This document shows positions 55,364 through 64,000 of a DNA stretch of 64,000 nucleotides, one piece after another; the stretch's first letter is position 1, and every line of letters begins with the position of its first letter. Where the stretch lies: NCBI GenBank assembly GCA_015295805.1, contig DVEF01000065.1:1-64000 (forward strand), in the 5' to 3' direction. A program made the translations under genes and the position numbers. The DNA comes from Geminocystis sp. M7585_C2015_104. Its GTDB lineage: Bacteria > Cyanobacteriota > Cyanobacteriia > Cyanobacteriales > Cyanobacteriaceae. A model generated the notes under the pieces. It worked only from the letters and a program-made list of their open reading frames with translations, had not been told where the DNA came from and made no database searches.

Positions 55364-57298
55364 TTAAAAGGAGCGAATGGGAATAAAGCCAGCCTTTTCG
55401 ATTAGTTTTTGTCCTTCGTCACTCAACAAGAGATTGACATAAGCCTTTCCTGCCCTTGCTTGTAGACTGTCATCGTCTCTATATACCACAAAAAGGCGTC
55501 TCACTAGGGGGTATTCCTCATTCCTAAAGGCGTCATAGTCGGCAATTCTACCCTGTTGACGACACTGTTGGGAGGTGGGCAATTCTCCCTGATAGGGTTT
55601 AATCAAGGGGGAGGAGTCGTCTCGGGCGATGGCTAAGGGTTTAACATCACATTCTGGGATAAGATTCGCTGCCGAAGCCAAATAAATACTACCCCCTTGT
55701 TTTATGTCTTCCGAGGCAATGTGTTTAACCGCTTCCGCTGGGGTGGGAAAGGTTTGGACAGTTTTAGCAAGGGGCATATCCCCCATAATTTCCTCCTTCA
55801 GGATAACAGTGGCGCCACTTTCCGAGGGGGGAGTGTATGGTTTAATGGTGGCATTAGGCCCTCCTAGCTGCCGCCAGTTAGTGATTTTGCCCCCGTATAT
55901 CTGTCGTATCTGACCTATAGTTAGGCCTTCCACCCCTAAGTTATAGTTTACTACAAATACAACACCATCAATGGCTACAGGTGTCTGACCAAGTTTAATA
56001 CCTCTTTCATTGGCCTCTTCTATTTCACTTTTTTTCAGGGGGCGGGAAGACTGTGCTAAAGTTAGTTTATCATCCAATAGCATGGCTATACCCGTGCCCG
56101 AGCCCGGAGGCTTATTTAAGGGAAGTTTTTCGGTCAGATGAAACTGAGGCACCACCTCTTTTAGACGGGGGTTGAGGGTTTTATTTATTTTCTTCCAGGC
56201 TGTGCTACCTCCGTAAAACCAAGTGCCCTCAGGTATATCAGGAATATGGGCAAAACACTGCCATAGATTCTCCTTCGTGTTTTTGATGACCGTCTCCTGA
56301 CTTCTTTGACTGGGGCATTCTTTCACTCCAGTTACCGGGAGGGAGAAGATGTTAACGGTTAGTTTTGGCAGCAACCAGACTGCAAACAAGGCTACGGCTG
56401 CCGTTGCCGCCAGTGGCGTTAAAATGGGTTTGTAGGCATCTAGTGGCAGGGGCAAAAGGGGTTTTTTCCTTAGACTTTCTACTGCCCTTAGCATCTCTTC
56501 AGCAGTAGCATAGCGCTTTTGAGGGTCACATTCAATGGCCTTATTGATAATTTTCTTTAAGCCGTTACTGACATCCGGCGCATAATTGGACCATAACAGT
56601 TTAAGGGAGAGAGGGTCTCTTTCTATGGTATCAGGTCTTCTACGGGTGAGAAGGAAGACACATACCATTCCTAGGGAGTACAAGTCCGAATTATATGACA
56701 CCTTGCCTGAGAGTTGTTCGTGGGGCATATAACTAGGTGTGCCAATTACCAGACTGCTTTTTGCCTCTTCTCCTCCCCCCTCCTCACTACTGGTGTCGCT
56801 ACTCATTAATTCTTTTACCGCCCCGTAGTCAATTAAAACCGGTTTTTGATCCCTTTTCCTGATAATTATGTTTTCTGGTTTAATGTCTCGGTGGATAATC
56901 CCCCGCTTGTGCACATAGTCCAGTACTGGTAAAATGTCCAACAGTAGGTCTATTACAAAATCCTCAGTGACTGGACCTTGTTGTACTATTTGTAGAAGCG
57001 TTTTTCCTTCTATGTATTCTTGTACCAGAAAGAATTTATTGTTAAGGGAAAAATAGGCGTAAAGCTGAGGAATTTGTTTATTATCCGCACATAATTTCTC
57101 CAGGGTTTCTGCCTCTTTCCGGAAACGCTTTTCTAGGGATTTTCGGTATTTTTCGTTGGTAATACTGGGTTTAAACTGTTTGATAACACATATGCGTCTG
57201 GAGGGAAGGTGGGTGTCTTCTGCCAAATATGTCTTCCCAAAACCCCCTTGCCCCAAAATCTCCTTGATGAGATAACGTCCATATAGGAGGGTAGACAT
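55364..57298 (-). CDS. Transmembrane Ser/Thr kinase with extracytoplasmic PstS-like domain
   Basis: A 644-residue receptor kinase. The N-terminal Hanks-type kinase has the Gly loop GQGGFGKTY (16-24), Lys40, HRDIKPEN (136-143) and DYG in place of DFG (157-159). A transmembrane helix spans about 292-312. The C-terminal 340-644 is a phosphate-binding-protein domain: GGSTA (363-367), SGTG (400-403) and SESGAT (492-497) align with the phosphate-contact motifs of this window's PstS, and SRPLKKSEIEEANERGIK parallels its [18 protein letters not shown]. It probably senses phosphate or a similar anion outside and phosphorylates targets inside. It precedes psb32. Confidence 0.93.
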   Translation of the reverse strand: MSTLLYGRYLIKEILGQGGFGKTYLAEDTHLPSRRICVIKQFKPSITNEKYRKSLEKRFRKEAETLEKLCADNKQIPQLYAYFSLNNKFFLVQEYIEGKTLLQIVQQGPVTEDFVIDLLLDILPVLDYVHKRGIIHRDIKPENIIIRKRDQKPVLIDYGAVKELMSSDTSSEEGGGEEAKSSLVIGTPSYMPHEQLSGKVSYNSDLYSLGMVCVFLLTRRRPDTIERDPLSLKLLWSNYAPDVSNGLKKIINKAIECDPQKRYATAEEMLRAVESLRKKPLLPLPLDAYKPILTPLAATAAVALFAVWLLPKLTVNIFSLPVTGVKECPSQRSQETVIKNTKENLWQCFAHIPDIPEGTWFYGGSTAWKKINKTLNPRLKEVVPQFHLTEKLPLNKPPGSGTGIAMLLDDKLTLAQSSRPLKKSEIEEANERGIKLGQTPVAIDGVVFVVNYNLGVEGLTIGQIRQIYGGKITNWRQLGGPNATIKPYTPPSESGATVILKEEIMGDMPLAKTVQTFPTPAEAVKHIASEDIKQGGSIYLASAANLIPECDVKPLAIARDDSSPLIKPYQGELPTSQQCRQQGRIADYDAFRNEEYPLVRRLFVVYRDDDSLQARAGKAYVNLLLSDEGQKLIEKAGFIPIRSF

Positions 57299-57458
57299 AG
57301 TTTTTTGTTTATTTGGTGAGGGTTTTACCTCATTATGTTACATCAGCCTCAGAATCTGGCGGGATTTGTGTGTTGTAGAATACATGCTCTTTTGGTGACT
57401 GATAACAGTGGTTACCATAAAATGGCATATTGGTATGACAGTCTAGTAATCTGGATAT

Positions 57459-59000
57459 ATGATTCGCCGCAGAAAATCCCTCAGCGATTCTAAGATTCCT
57501 CTTGTTTCTTCCCTTTTAAACCATTACCTGGACAGTCTAATTATCAGTAAAATATTTGCCATAATTTCTGCCTTGAATTTCGGTTTAGTCATTTTTGACA
57601 TTACCTATATCCCCCTGAGAGATATTTGGCTAAATGGAAAAATTACTTTGGGTAAATTCAAAATGGGGCCTTACGAATACAAAGGAATTAATCTGAAAAT
57701 TATCCCCACCTCTGTTAGCAATTTTCTCGTGCAATACGATTTAATTAAAGGTATTCAACCTCATCGAGACACTCAGGCTTTTTTGGATAAGTACAACTCC
57801 TTGAAACAGACAATATATGCCAAAGGTTTAGAAAGTCCAGAAGCAGAGGCTATCATAGCAGAATTGAGACAAGCCAGTGACGAGATGATAACCAGTAATC
57901 CCTTCGCCCTAGCTGGCAAAACTGGCACTTTAGAGACTATAAAAAACCGCATGAGGGATTATATGAAGAATTATATCTACAACCCTCAGGATTCTTCCAG
58001 AATTGCTTTTACTTCTTTCTGGAACAGAGAATTTCTCGCAAAGAATACCCAGGAAAAATTGAGATTTTTTGACAATCAAATCATTCCTCTCATTAGGACT
58101 AACTTTTTTCGTCCTTTCAGCGAGAGTGGGGAATTCGTGGACTATTTCGGCTTGATTGATTTTCCTTTTATAGCAGTAATACTTGCTGATTTTGTTATTC
58201 GTTGTTTTGGAATTAGTCTACGGTATCGTGGGGTTAGTTTTAAAGATGCTATCCTTTGGCGTTGGTATGATTTAATTTTCCTTTTACCTCGTTATCGTTG
58301 GCTGAGAATTGTTCCAGTTATGATTCGTTTAGATGAGTCAAAAATTGTTAGCCTAGAAGACATAAAGAAACAGGCAAGTCAAGGCTTTGTGGCAACCGTC
58401 GCCGAAGACATAACAGAAATAGTTGTTTTAAGAATCTTCAACCAAGTCCAAAAACTAATTGAAACTGGCAGCATAGAAAGACTGGTAATCTCCCAGAATC
58501 CCGAGAGGGAATATATAGATTTAAATGACATCAACGAAGTAGCAGAAATCTCGAAAATTTTGGTAAATCTCATAGTAGAAGAAATCCTGCCCCAGATTCG
58601 AAGTGAAGTAGAGGCCCTGTTGGCATATATCCTAGAAAAAACCCTAAAAGAGTCACCTATTTACAACAACATTATCTTCCTAAACGATGGGGAGAAAATA
58701 GTCAAGGAAATAAGTCAAAAAACGGCAGCTGCTGTCTATAGGGCCCTGGGGGAAACTTTAAACAAATTGAGGGAAGAGGACAAAGTTTTTGAGCAACATC
58801 TGACGAAAATATTTGGGAAAATAGGAGATACAATTAATTTGAGGCCAAGGGCAAAACAGGATATAAACAAAATAGAGGGGTTATTGGTAGCCCTATTGGA
58901 GGAAGTGAAGGTCAATTATATCATGAGTCTAGCGGCGGAAGACATAGAAAGTATTTTGGACGAAAAACGAGCCCTTTTAAGCGGTACAAAACGAGAATAA
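57459..59000 (+). CDS. Large conserved membrane protein with voltage-sensor-like segment
   Basis: A 513-residue protein of unknown function. One hydrophobic span lies near residues 30-50, and a cluster at about 230-290 (FPFIAVILADFVIRCFGISL; WRWYDLIFLLPRYRWLRIVPVMIRL) resembles the S2-S4 region of voltage-gated channels, with an acidic-Arg pair and evenly spaced arginines. No pore loop follows; the C-terminal 220 residues are helical and cytoplasmic. It could be a channel-related regulator. It is divergent from the receptor kinase, and its stop directly abuts that of rlmN. Confidence 0.82.
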   Translation: MIRRRKSLSDSKIPLVSSLLNHYLDSLIISKIFAIISALNFGLVIFDITYIPLRDIWLNGKITLGKFKMGPYEYKGINLKIIPTSVSNFLVQYDLIKGIQPHRDTQAFLDKYNSLKQTIYAKGLESPEAEAIIAELRQASDEMITSNPFALAGKTGTLETIKNRMRDYMKNYIYNPQDSSRIAFTSFWNREFLAKNTQEKLRFFDNQIIPLIRTNFFRPFSESGEFVDYFGLIDFPFIAVILADFVIRCFGISLRYRGVSFKDAILWRWYDLIFLLPRYRWLRIVPVMIRLDESKIVSLEDIKKQASQGFVATVAEDITEIVVLRIFNQVQKLIETGSIERLVISQNPEREYIDLNDINEVAEISKILVNLIVEEILPQIRSEVEALLAYILEKTLKESPIYNNIIFLNDGEKIVKEISQKTAAAVYRALGETLNKLREEDKVFEQHLTKIFGKIGDTINLRPRAKQDINKIEGLLVALLEEVKVNYIMSLAAEDIESILDEKRALLSGTKRE

Positions 59001-60041
59001 TTATACAGAAAGAGAAAGTCTTCTGGCACGGAGTTGTCCACAAGCGGCATCAGCAGACAAGCCGCGGGAATAACGCACAGTGGCGGCGATTTTCTCCTGT
59101 TTTAGTATTTGGAGAAAACGGTTAATTCTCTCAAGGGAAGGACGTTGATAATGAGCCTGGGAAATGGGATTATAGGGGATAAGATTAACGTGACTTTGAA
59201 AACCCCTCACAAGACTAGCTAATTGTTTGGCATGGGAAGGCAAATCGTTAACTCCCGCCAAGAGGATGTATTCAAACGTAACCCGTCTGCCGGTGGTTTT
59301 AACATATTCTCGACAGTCTGCCAATAGTTGGGGGAGGGGATAGTGTTTGGCAGTGGGGATTAATTTCTCCCGTAGCTGTTGATTGGCAGCATGAAGACTG
59401 ACTGCTAAGGTAATTTGCAGGTGATGTTTGGCCAATTGTAGGATTTTTTGTGGCAAACCGACAGTAGAAACAGTAAGATTTCGTTGCCCAATGCCTATAT
59501 CTTTGTTAATAACCTCAATAGCAGGGATAAGCTGTGGTAAATTTAATAATGGTTCCCCCATCCCCATAAAAACAACATGGGAAACTCTCCTGCCAAAGTC
59601 TCTTTGAACAGTCAAAATCTGATCTACAATCTCATGGGTGTATAAATTGCGAGTAAAACCCCCTTTTCCCGTGGCACAAAAATCACATCCCATAGCACAA
59701 CCCACCTGAGTAGAAACACACACTGTCAATCTTTTCTCGGTGGGGATGCCAACGGTTTCAATAATCAAACCATCTTGTAGTTGCAGGAGGTATTTGCGAG
59801 TTCCGTCGTCGGCTATACTACGATGATAGAGAAAAGAACGACCAAGAATGGCATCACTCTGAGACTCTCGCCATTGCAAAGGCAAGACAGAAATTTCCCG
59901 CCAAGAGGTGGCAGCCTTCTGATAAAGCCACTGATACAGTTGTTTGCCTCGGTAGGTAGGCAATCCTTGTTTTTCCACCCAAGCGGTTAACTCAGCCAGG
60001 GATTTGCCCAATAATACTTCTGGTTTTGTGGTGGTAGACAT
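59001..60041 (-). CDS. rlmN: 23S rRNA (A2503-C2)/tRNA (A37-C2) methyltransferase
   Basis: A radical-SAM enzyme of about 346 residues from the ATG at 60041; the frame extends upstream to 60125 but that part is basic and unlike the family. The iron-sulfur motif CxxxCxxC is in [19 protein letters not shown], with the C-terminal Cys in [20 protein letters not shown] is also diagnostic. It methylates C2 of A2503 in 23S rRNA and A37 in some tRNAs. Being an Fe-S enzyme, it depends on iron supply. Confidence 0.96.
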   Translation of the reverse strand: MSTTTKPEVLLGKSLAELTAWVEKQGLPTYRGKQLYQWLYQKAATSWREISVLPLQWRESQSDAILGRSFLYHRSIADDGTRKYLLQLQDGLIIETVGIPTEKRLTVCVSTQVGCAMGCDFCATGKGGFTRNLYTHEIVDQILTVQRDFGRRVSHVVFMGMGEPLLNLPQLIPAIEVINKDIGIGQRNLTVSTVGLPQKILQLAKHHLQITLAVSLHAANQQLREKLIPTAKHYPLPQLLADCREYVKTTGRRVTFEYILLAGVNDLPSHAKQLASLVRGFQSHVNLIPYNPISQAHYQRPSLERINRFLQILKQEKIAATVRYSRGLSADAACGQLRARRLSLSV

Positions 60042-60172
60042 TATTTTTTTGTCCTTCCTTATTTTATTTTTTATCTTTATTCCCCAGGGTGGCAGCCGGA
60101 AGGCTATTGAATTGAGACAAGACAAGGGGTGATACCTGTAAAATATATTCTAACTGGAGAAGAATAATAACT

Positions 60173-61189
60173 ATGCAGGGAATGGGATTTAAAGACTACT
60201 ATTCGATTTTGGGGGTTGACAAGAAGGCATCACCGGAGGAGATTAAAAAGGCATTTCGGCGACTAGCAGTAAAATACCACCCAGACAGGAATCCCAATGA
60301 CAAGGTGGCGGAGGAGAAGTTTAAGGAGATTAGTGAGGCTTATGAAATTTTAAGTGATCCTGACAAAAGGGCAAAGTATGATCAATTTATTCGTCTTGGG
60401 GGGGTTGGTGGCAAACAATCTCAGTCTCAGTGGACTTCTTCTAGCTCTACTAGACCAGGAGGCGATTCTCGTACCCGTTACAATAATGACATAGATTTCG
60501 ACTTTAGTAAATACGACAGTTTTGAACAATTTGTAGCAGACTTGTTAAAAAGACCCTTCGGCAATTATACCAGTACTGGGGCTGGCACTAAAAATTCTGG
60601 CAGCACTAAGAGTAGCACTAAAACCAGTTACAACTATAATGCCAAGGACAAGGGCAATGATGTAGAAAAGACAATAACCCTAACCTATAGTCAAGCATAT
60701 CATGGGGTGGAGACCAATGTGGATCTGGGGGTGGAGCAGATAAAGGTGAGAATCCCTCCCGGTGCGAAAAAAGGCACAAGGGTAAGAATTAGGGGAAAAG
60801 GGCAATTTAACCCCGTCACCAGTCAGAGTGGGGATTTATACTTAAAGGTGGACCTGAAGCCCCATGAATTATTTTATTTTCAAGATGACAAGTTAACTGT
60901 GGATGTACCTGTTACTCCCCATGAAGCCGTATTAGGGGGGGAAATTGAAGTGCCAACGCCGGAGGGAGGGGTGAAGGTGAAACTCCCTGCCGGTATTCGC
61001 AATGGACAATATTTGCGTCTGCGGGGGAAGGGATGGCCCAATCTACAGGGTGGGAAGGATGATTTATTTGTCAAGGTAGTGATTGCCACACCCCAAAATA
61101 TATCCCCCCAGGAAAGGGAGTACTATGAGAAGATAAAGGCAATTAGTAAAGAAAATCCTCGCGCCCATCTACAAAATGTGAGACTGTGA
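60173..61189 (+). CDS. J-domain co-chaperone, CbpA-like
   Basis: A 338-residue DnaJ-family protein lacking the zinc finger. The J domain (about 5-70) has [10 protein letters not shown], then a Gly/Ser/Thr-rich linker (about 80-150, including [18 protein letters not shown]) and two C-terminal substrate-binding domains ([35 protein letters not shown]). It should stimulate an Hsp70 (DnaK) ATPase. It resembles type B cyanobacterial DnaJ proteins. A second ATG three codons downstream is an alternative start. Confidence 0.95.
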   Translation: MQGMGFKDYYSILGVDKKASPEEIKKAFRRLAVKYHPDRNPNDKVAEEKFKEISEAYEILSDPDKRAKYDQFIRLGGVGGKQSQSQWTSSSSTRPGGDSRTRYNNDIDFDFSKYDSFEQFVADLLKRPFGNYTSTGAGTKNSGSTKSSTKTSYNYNAKDKGNDVEKTITLTYSQAYHGVETNVDLGVEQIKVRIPPGAKKGTRVRIRGKGQFNPVTSQSGDLYLKVDLKPHELFYFQDDKLTVDVPVTPHEAVLGGEIEVPTPEGGVKVKLPAGIRNGQYLRLRGKGWPNLQGGKDDLFVKVVIATPQNISPQEREYYEKIKAISKENPRAHLQNVRL

Positions 61190-61196
61190 GGGGGAG

Positions 61197-62345
61197 TTAA
61201 TATAGGTGAATCCGAGGAAGACGGTGTTTGAAGCCACAGAGAATCTCCCAGGATATGGTACCAATGGTATTAGCCCAAAGGTCGGCACTAATGATAGCAT
61301 CTTTTTCCCTCCCCAATAGGGTTACTATGTCTCCCACCTCAATATCCTCAAAGTCACTCACATCTATCATGAGTTGATCCATTGTAATATTCCCTATTTG
61401 CGGCGCATATCTTCCCTTGACAATCACCTTCATCCTATTAGATAACAGACGAGGCACCCCATCAGCATAACCTATTGCCACTACCGCCATTTTGATTTCC
61501 CGAGGGCACTTATATGTATGACCATAACTTACACCAGTATTAGGAGGTAGATGTTTAATTTGAGTGATGCGCGCCTTGACTTCCAATACGGGTTTAAGGG
61601 GGATGACGTCTTTCAGGTGGGGTGCGGGGTATAAACCATATAGACACAAACCCACTCTGACTAGATCATAATGGAGGGAGGTATCTGCCAGGGTGCCGGC
61701 GGAATTAGCCAGGTGAAGCAGGGGGATTTTTACCCCCAACGCCTTAATACGGGAAATAGCCTCTTCAAAGCGAGACTGTTGTATTTTCATGAAGGTAGTA
61801 TCTGGCTCATCTGCTGTAGCTAAGTGGGAATAAATACTTTTAAGACGGAGTCGGGGAAATTGCAAAAGGCAACGGACAAATTCTACAGCATTTTCCCAAC
61901 GGGTGCCCAATCTTGACATGCCTGTATCCAATTTTAGATGCACATCCAGGGTAGTATTCAAACTATTGACCACATCGGCAAAAATAGGGATTTGCTGGGG
62001 GGTGCATAAGGTGGGCTCAAGGTTATATCTGATAATCTCTTTCACTTCTGCCGCTGTATTAATTGCCCCTAGAATCAATATTGGCTTTTTTATGCCTGCT
62101 TCTCTTAATTCTATCCCTTCCCCCAGAGTAGCGATAGCTAGATAATCAACACCGGCATCCACCAGCGTTTCTGCCACTTTAACCGCACCATGGCCATAGG
62201 CATCTGCCTTTATTACTGCCATAAGACGACAGTTGGGCTTCAACCACTGTTTTATGGCTTTCACGTTGTGTCTCAAAGCCTTATGGTCAATAGTTATCCA
62301 TGCCCTTTGTTGTTGCAACTCTATCCTATTTAGACAATAATTCAC
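61197..62345 (-). CDS. alr: Alanine racemase
   Basis: A 382-residue fold-type III PLP enzyme. The PLP Lys46 is in AVIKADAYGHGA; the catalytic Tyr lies in GVSYGHTYKC; GLCLYGLYP and IGYADGVPR are family markers. It makes D-alanine for peptidoglycan. It converges with the J-domain gene with only seven bp between stops. Confidence 0.97.
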   Translation of the reverse strand: MNYCLNRIELQQQRAWITIDHKALRHNVKAIKQWLKPNCRLMAVIKADAYGHGAVKVAETLVDAGVDYLAIATLGEGIELREAGIKKPILILGAINTAAEVKEIIRYNLEPTLCTPQQIPIFADVVNSLNTTLDVHLKLDTGMSRLGTRWENAVEFVRCLLQFPRLRLKSIYSHLATADEPDTTFMKIQQSRFEEAISRIKALGVKIPLLHLANSAGTLADTSLHYDLVRVGLCLYGLYPAPHLKDVIPLKPVLEVKARITQIKHLPPNTGVSYGHTYKCPREIKMAVVAIGYADGVPRLLSNRMKVIVKGRYAPQIGNITMDQLMIDVSDFEDIEVGDIVTLLGREKDAIISADLWANTIGTISWEILCGFKHRLPRIHLY

Positions 62346-62471
62346 CTTCCCCTCTATTTATCTCTAACAGTTAGTTTTAATGAGCCACAGGACTGATGTT
62401 GCCCCTTATTTTGGTTGCCCCTCGCCTGCCTATTTTTATTTCCCCTGTTGTGTTTTTTCCTAGCACAATTC

Positions 62472-62666
62472 TCACAAATAGGTGCTCAACCACAGGTAGA
62501 TGAGGAGGGAGAAAATAGAGGTAAAAATCAGGACCAGCAACACACCTCCCGGGAGATTGGTGAGGTAGCCAAAGCCTCTTAAAACATATACAACAACGGC
62601 CATAGGAAAGGTTATTTTAAACACCAGGTTGCATACATTTTTAACCGGAACAAATCTCCTCATCAC
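62472..62666 (-). CDS. Small two-span membrane protein
   Basis: A 64-residue protein with a basic N-terminus (MMRRFVPVKNV) and two hydrophobic segments (about 12-34 and 38-62; LPGGVLLVLIFTSIFSLLIYLW). The pattern is common for small cyanobacterial thylakoid or plasma-membrane proteins, but I do not recognise a family. Its start is preceded by an A/G-poor stretch with no strong ribosome-binding site. Confidence 0.65.
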   Translation of the reverse strand: MMRRFVPVKNVCNLVFKITFPMAVVVYVLRGFGYLTNLPGGVLLVLIFTSIFSLLIYLWLSTYL

Positions 62667-62778
62667 CTAATAGCAAAGCTCCTAAATATTGGCCCACTGG
62701 ATATTATCTTATGAGAAAGTCATTTTGTCAAGCAATTTGGTATTATAATAGCCTCGAGGATACGAGGGATTTCCGCTG

Positions 62779-63039
62779 ATGAAAAACAGAGGAAGTTTGT
62801 TTGGTAATATACCTTGTTGGCGGGGGAGGAAGGAGTTTGTAGAAATACTAAAACAAGGAGATATACTGGAAAACCTAATTGAATTAAAAGCAGGAGATTA
62901 TATATTCATCCCCTCAGAAAACCCTCGTCAGAGGGCACACCTATGGCATAAATTTTCAGAAAAAACAGACATAATGGGAAAAAAAATAACTCCTCCCCGG
63001 GAGAGAGAGGAGATGACTGAGCTAATTTTTAGGCTTTAA
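62779..63039 (+). CDS. Hypothetical protein
   Basis: An 86-residue basic soluble protein (KNRGSLFGNIPCWRGRKEFVE; LIELKAGDYIFIPSENPRQR). Codon use matches the neighbourhood, and GAGGG lies 12 nt before the start. The segment GDYIFIPSENP could be a small beta fold; no family is recognised. Its stop shares TTAA with the converging prk gene. Confidence 0.55.
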   Translation: MKNRGSLFGNIPCWRGRKEFVEILKQGDILENLIELKAGDYIFIPSENPRQRAHLWHKFSEKTDIMGKKITPPREREEMTELIFRL

Positions 63040-64000
63040 ACCTTAGCTACTTGACTGGAGGTGGTGGCGACTTGGCCAGTGAGTTTTTCGTAGGTTTCCC
63101 GCATTTTTAGCCCTACTAACACCTGGAATAAACCAGTGCCATTATTTGAACCAGGATATTCCTTGTGTTTTAACAATAATTCTGTCATTTCACCGTAATA
63201 TTTGGTGCCGATGCGGCTGAGGTGACTCTCAATATAAATGATTTCTTCTAGATTATCGAACTGGCCGTCAATTTCTAGGACAGAAACCTCATTGCCAAGG
63301 TAGGTGTCAGGGCCGTAGAATAGTTTAATACCAGGGTAGGCACAGGTCAATTTACGGCCACAAGGACGCCATTCAATGGTAGAGCCTTCGTCGAATAGGT
63401 AGGCAGTTTCAAAATTGGGATTGCCTTCTTTTTGGATAAGACGCACTCTCAGAATGTTACTATCTGGATCATCTACTAATTGAGTGGGTAATACCTGGAT
63501 GATCACATCGGCGTATTGTCTCTGGGGTTCGATATAGGCGGTAAAGTCAGGTTTTCTGGCATTGATGGAGGCGATGACGTCTTCATAGGTATGCCCCCTT
63601 TCTGCCATATCCCTTTGGATTTTCCATTTAATTTTAACTGGTTCGCTTATATCCAGGTATACTCCAAAGTCCACTAGTTTTCTTACTCTCTCATCGTAGA
63701 AGGGGTGTAAACCCTCGATTACCACCAGCTTGTTGGGTTCAACCCTTTCTGGGGGGTCTATTGTACCAGTTTCGTGGTTGTATACTGGTTTTTCAATGGC
63801 TTGACCGTTTTTGAGGGCGGCAATTTGTTCGGCCATCAAATCGAAGTTATTGGCGCGAGGATCTAATGCTGTGATGCCCAATTCCTTTCTCTGCTTGCGA
63901 TCCAGACAATGGTAGTCGTCCAGACAGATTACAGTCATGAATTCTCTGCCAAACAAATCTTCTAGACGACGCAGAAAGGTTGACTTGCCACAGCCGGAGT
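63036..64000 (-). CDS. prk: Phosphoribulokinase, 5'-truncated by window
   Basis: The frame runs past the window edge, where the Walker A SGCGKSTFLRRLEDLFG is visible just upstream of an internal Met often taken as start. It catalyses ATP-dependent formation of ribulose-1,5-bisphosphate in the Calvin-Benson cycle. The redox-regulatory cysteine pair is present, one in SGCGKST and one in TVICLDDYH, as well as the C-terminal CGRKLTC pair (EWRPCGRKLTCAYPGIKLF). It should bind CP12 and GAPDH in darkness. About 15-20 N-terminal residues lie outside the window. Confidence 0.97.
   Translation of the reverse strand, partial: SGCGKSTFLRRLEDLFGREFMTVICLDDYHCLDRKQRKELGITALDPRANNFDLMAEQIAALKNGQAIEKPVYNHETGTIDPPERVEPNKLVVIEGLHPFYDERVRKLVDFGVYLDISEPVKIKWKIQRDMAERGHTYEDVIASINARKPDFTAYIEPQRQYADVIIQVLPTQLVDDPDSNILRVRLIQKEGNPNFETAYLFDEGSTIEWRPCGRKLTCAYPGIKLFYGPDTYLGNEVSVLEIDGQFDNLEEIIYIESHLSRIGTKYYGEMTELLLKHKEYPGSNNGTGLFQVLVGLKMRETYEKLTGQVATTSSQVAKV

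Overview
The window is chromosomal DNA from a cyanobacterium. Evidence: psaM (photosystem I), psb32 and a small thylakoid-type single-span protein, a CpcS/CpeS bilin lyase, a high-light-inducible protein, phosphoribulokinase, and many short cyanobacteria-restricted proteins (YlqD, DUF3038, DUF2839, DUF2301, DUF6761 types). Genes are densely packed on both strands. I see no insertion sequence, prophage, CRISPR array or integrase. The HIP1 octamer common in many cyanobacterial genomes was spotted only once. The strain is not identified; a unicellular or colonial, non-marine-picoplankton type is a guess.

Layout. 0-5.3 kb (minus): truncated acyl-CoA synthetase, PLP basic-amino-acid decarboxylase, rplU-rpmA, D-Ala-D-Ala carboxypeptidase. 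5.3-10.2 kb (minus): phosphate operon pstS-pstC-pstB-pstA-pstA, with a Pho box in front and an intrinsic terminator after pstS. 10.2-14 kb: glycosyltransferase, YlqD, acyl-ACP/CoA synthetase, HIT protein. 14-20 kb: sugar-type binding lipoprotein, bifunctional proline catabolic enzyme, group 2 sigma factor, and a structured intergenic element. 20-30 kb: birA head to head with a DUF3038 gene, a TroA-like metal-binding lipoprotein behind 11-bp direct repeats, a four-gene operon with a SAM hydrolase, ribF, and pepA-DUF2839-FAD oxidoreductase.

30.0-31.6 kb is a pyrimidine-rich non-coding block with several Fur-box-like dyads. 31.6-41.4 kb: response regulator coupled to CRY-DASH, rsmH, rfbA-like gene, tRNA-Arg, ComEA-like protein, psaM, a Yfr2-like small RNA candidate, pabC-like gene and hflX. 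41.4-42.1 kb is a second non-coding block with three Fur boxes; the last overlaps the promoter of a short terminator-ended small RNA resembling IsaR1. 42-49 kb: WecA/MraY-like transferase, tRNA-Trp and rplS, TPR protein, cpcS, pentapeptide-repeat and HEAT-repeat proteins. 49-64 kb: ychF, aroE, hli, tgt, cobS behind a structured leader, psb32, a Ser/Thr kinase fused to a PstS-like domain, a large membrane protein, rlmN, a J-domain protein, alr and the 3' part of prk.

Themes. Phosphate acquisition and probably phosphate sensing occur together: a Pho-box pst operon and a receptor kinase whose extracytoplasmic half resembles this window's PstS. Iron control appears only in non-coding DNA, which points to small RNAs rather than adjacent protein genes. 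Light and photosynthesis functions (CRY-DASH with receiver, Hlip, Psb32, CpcS, PsaM, Prk) are scattered as single genes. The most novel candidates are the cobS leader RNA, the Fur-box small-RNA loci, the kinase-PstS fusion and the tandem pstA pair. All RNA calls rest on reading by eye and need covariance-model searches.
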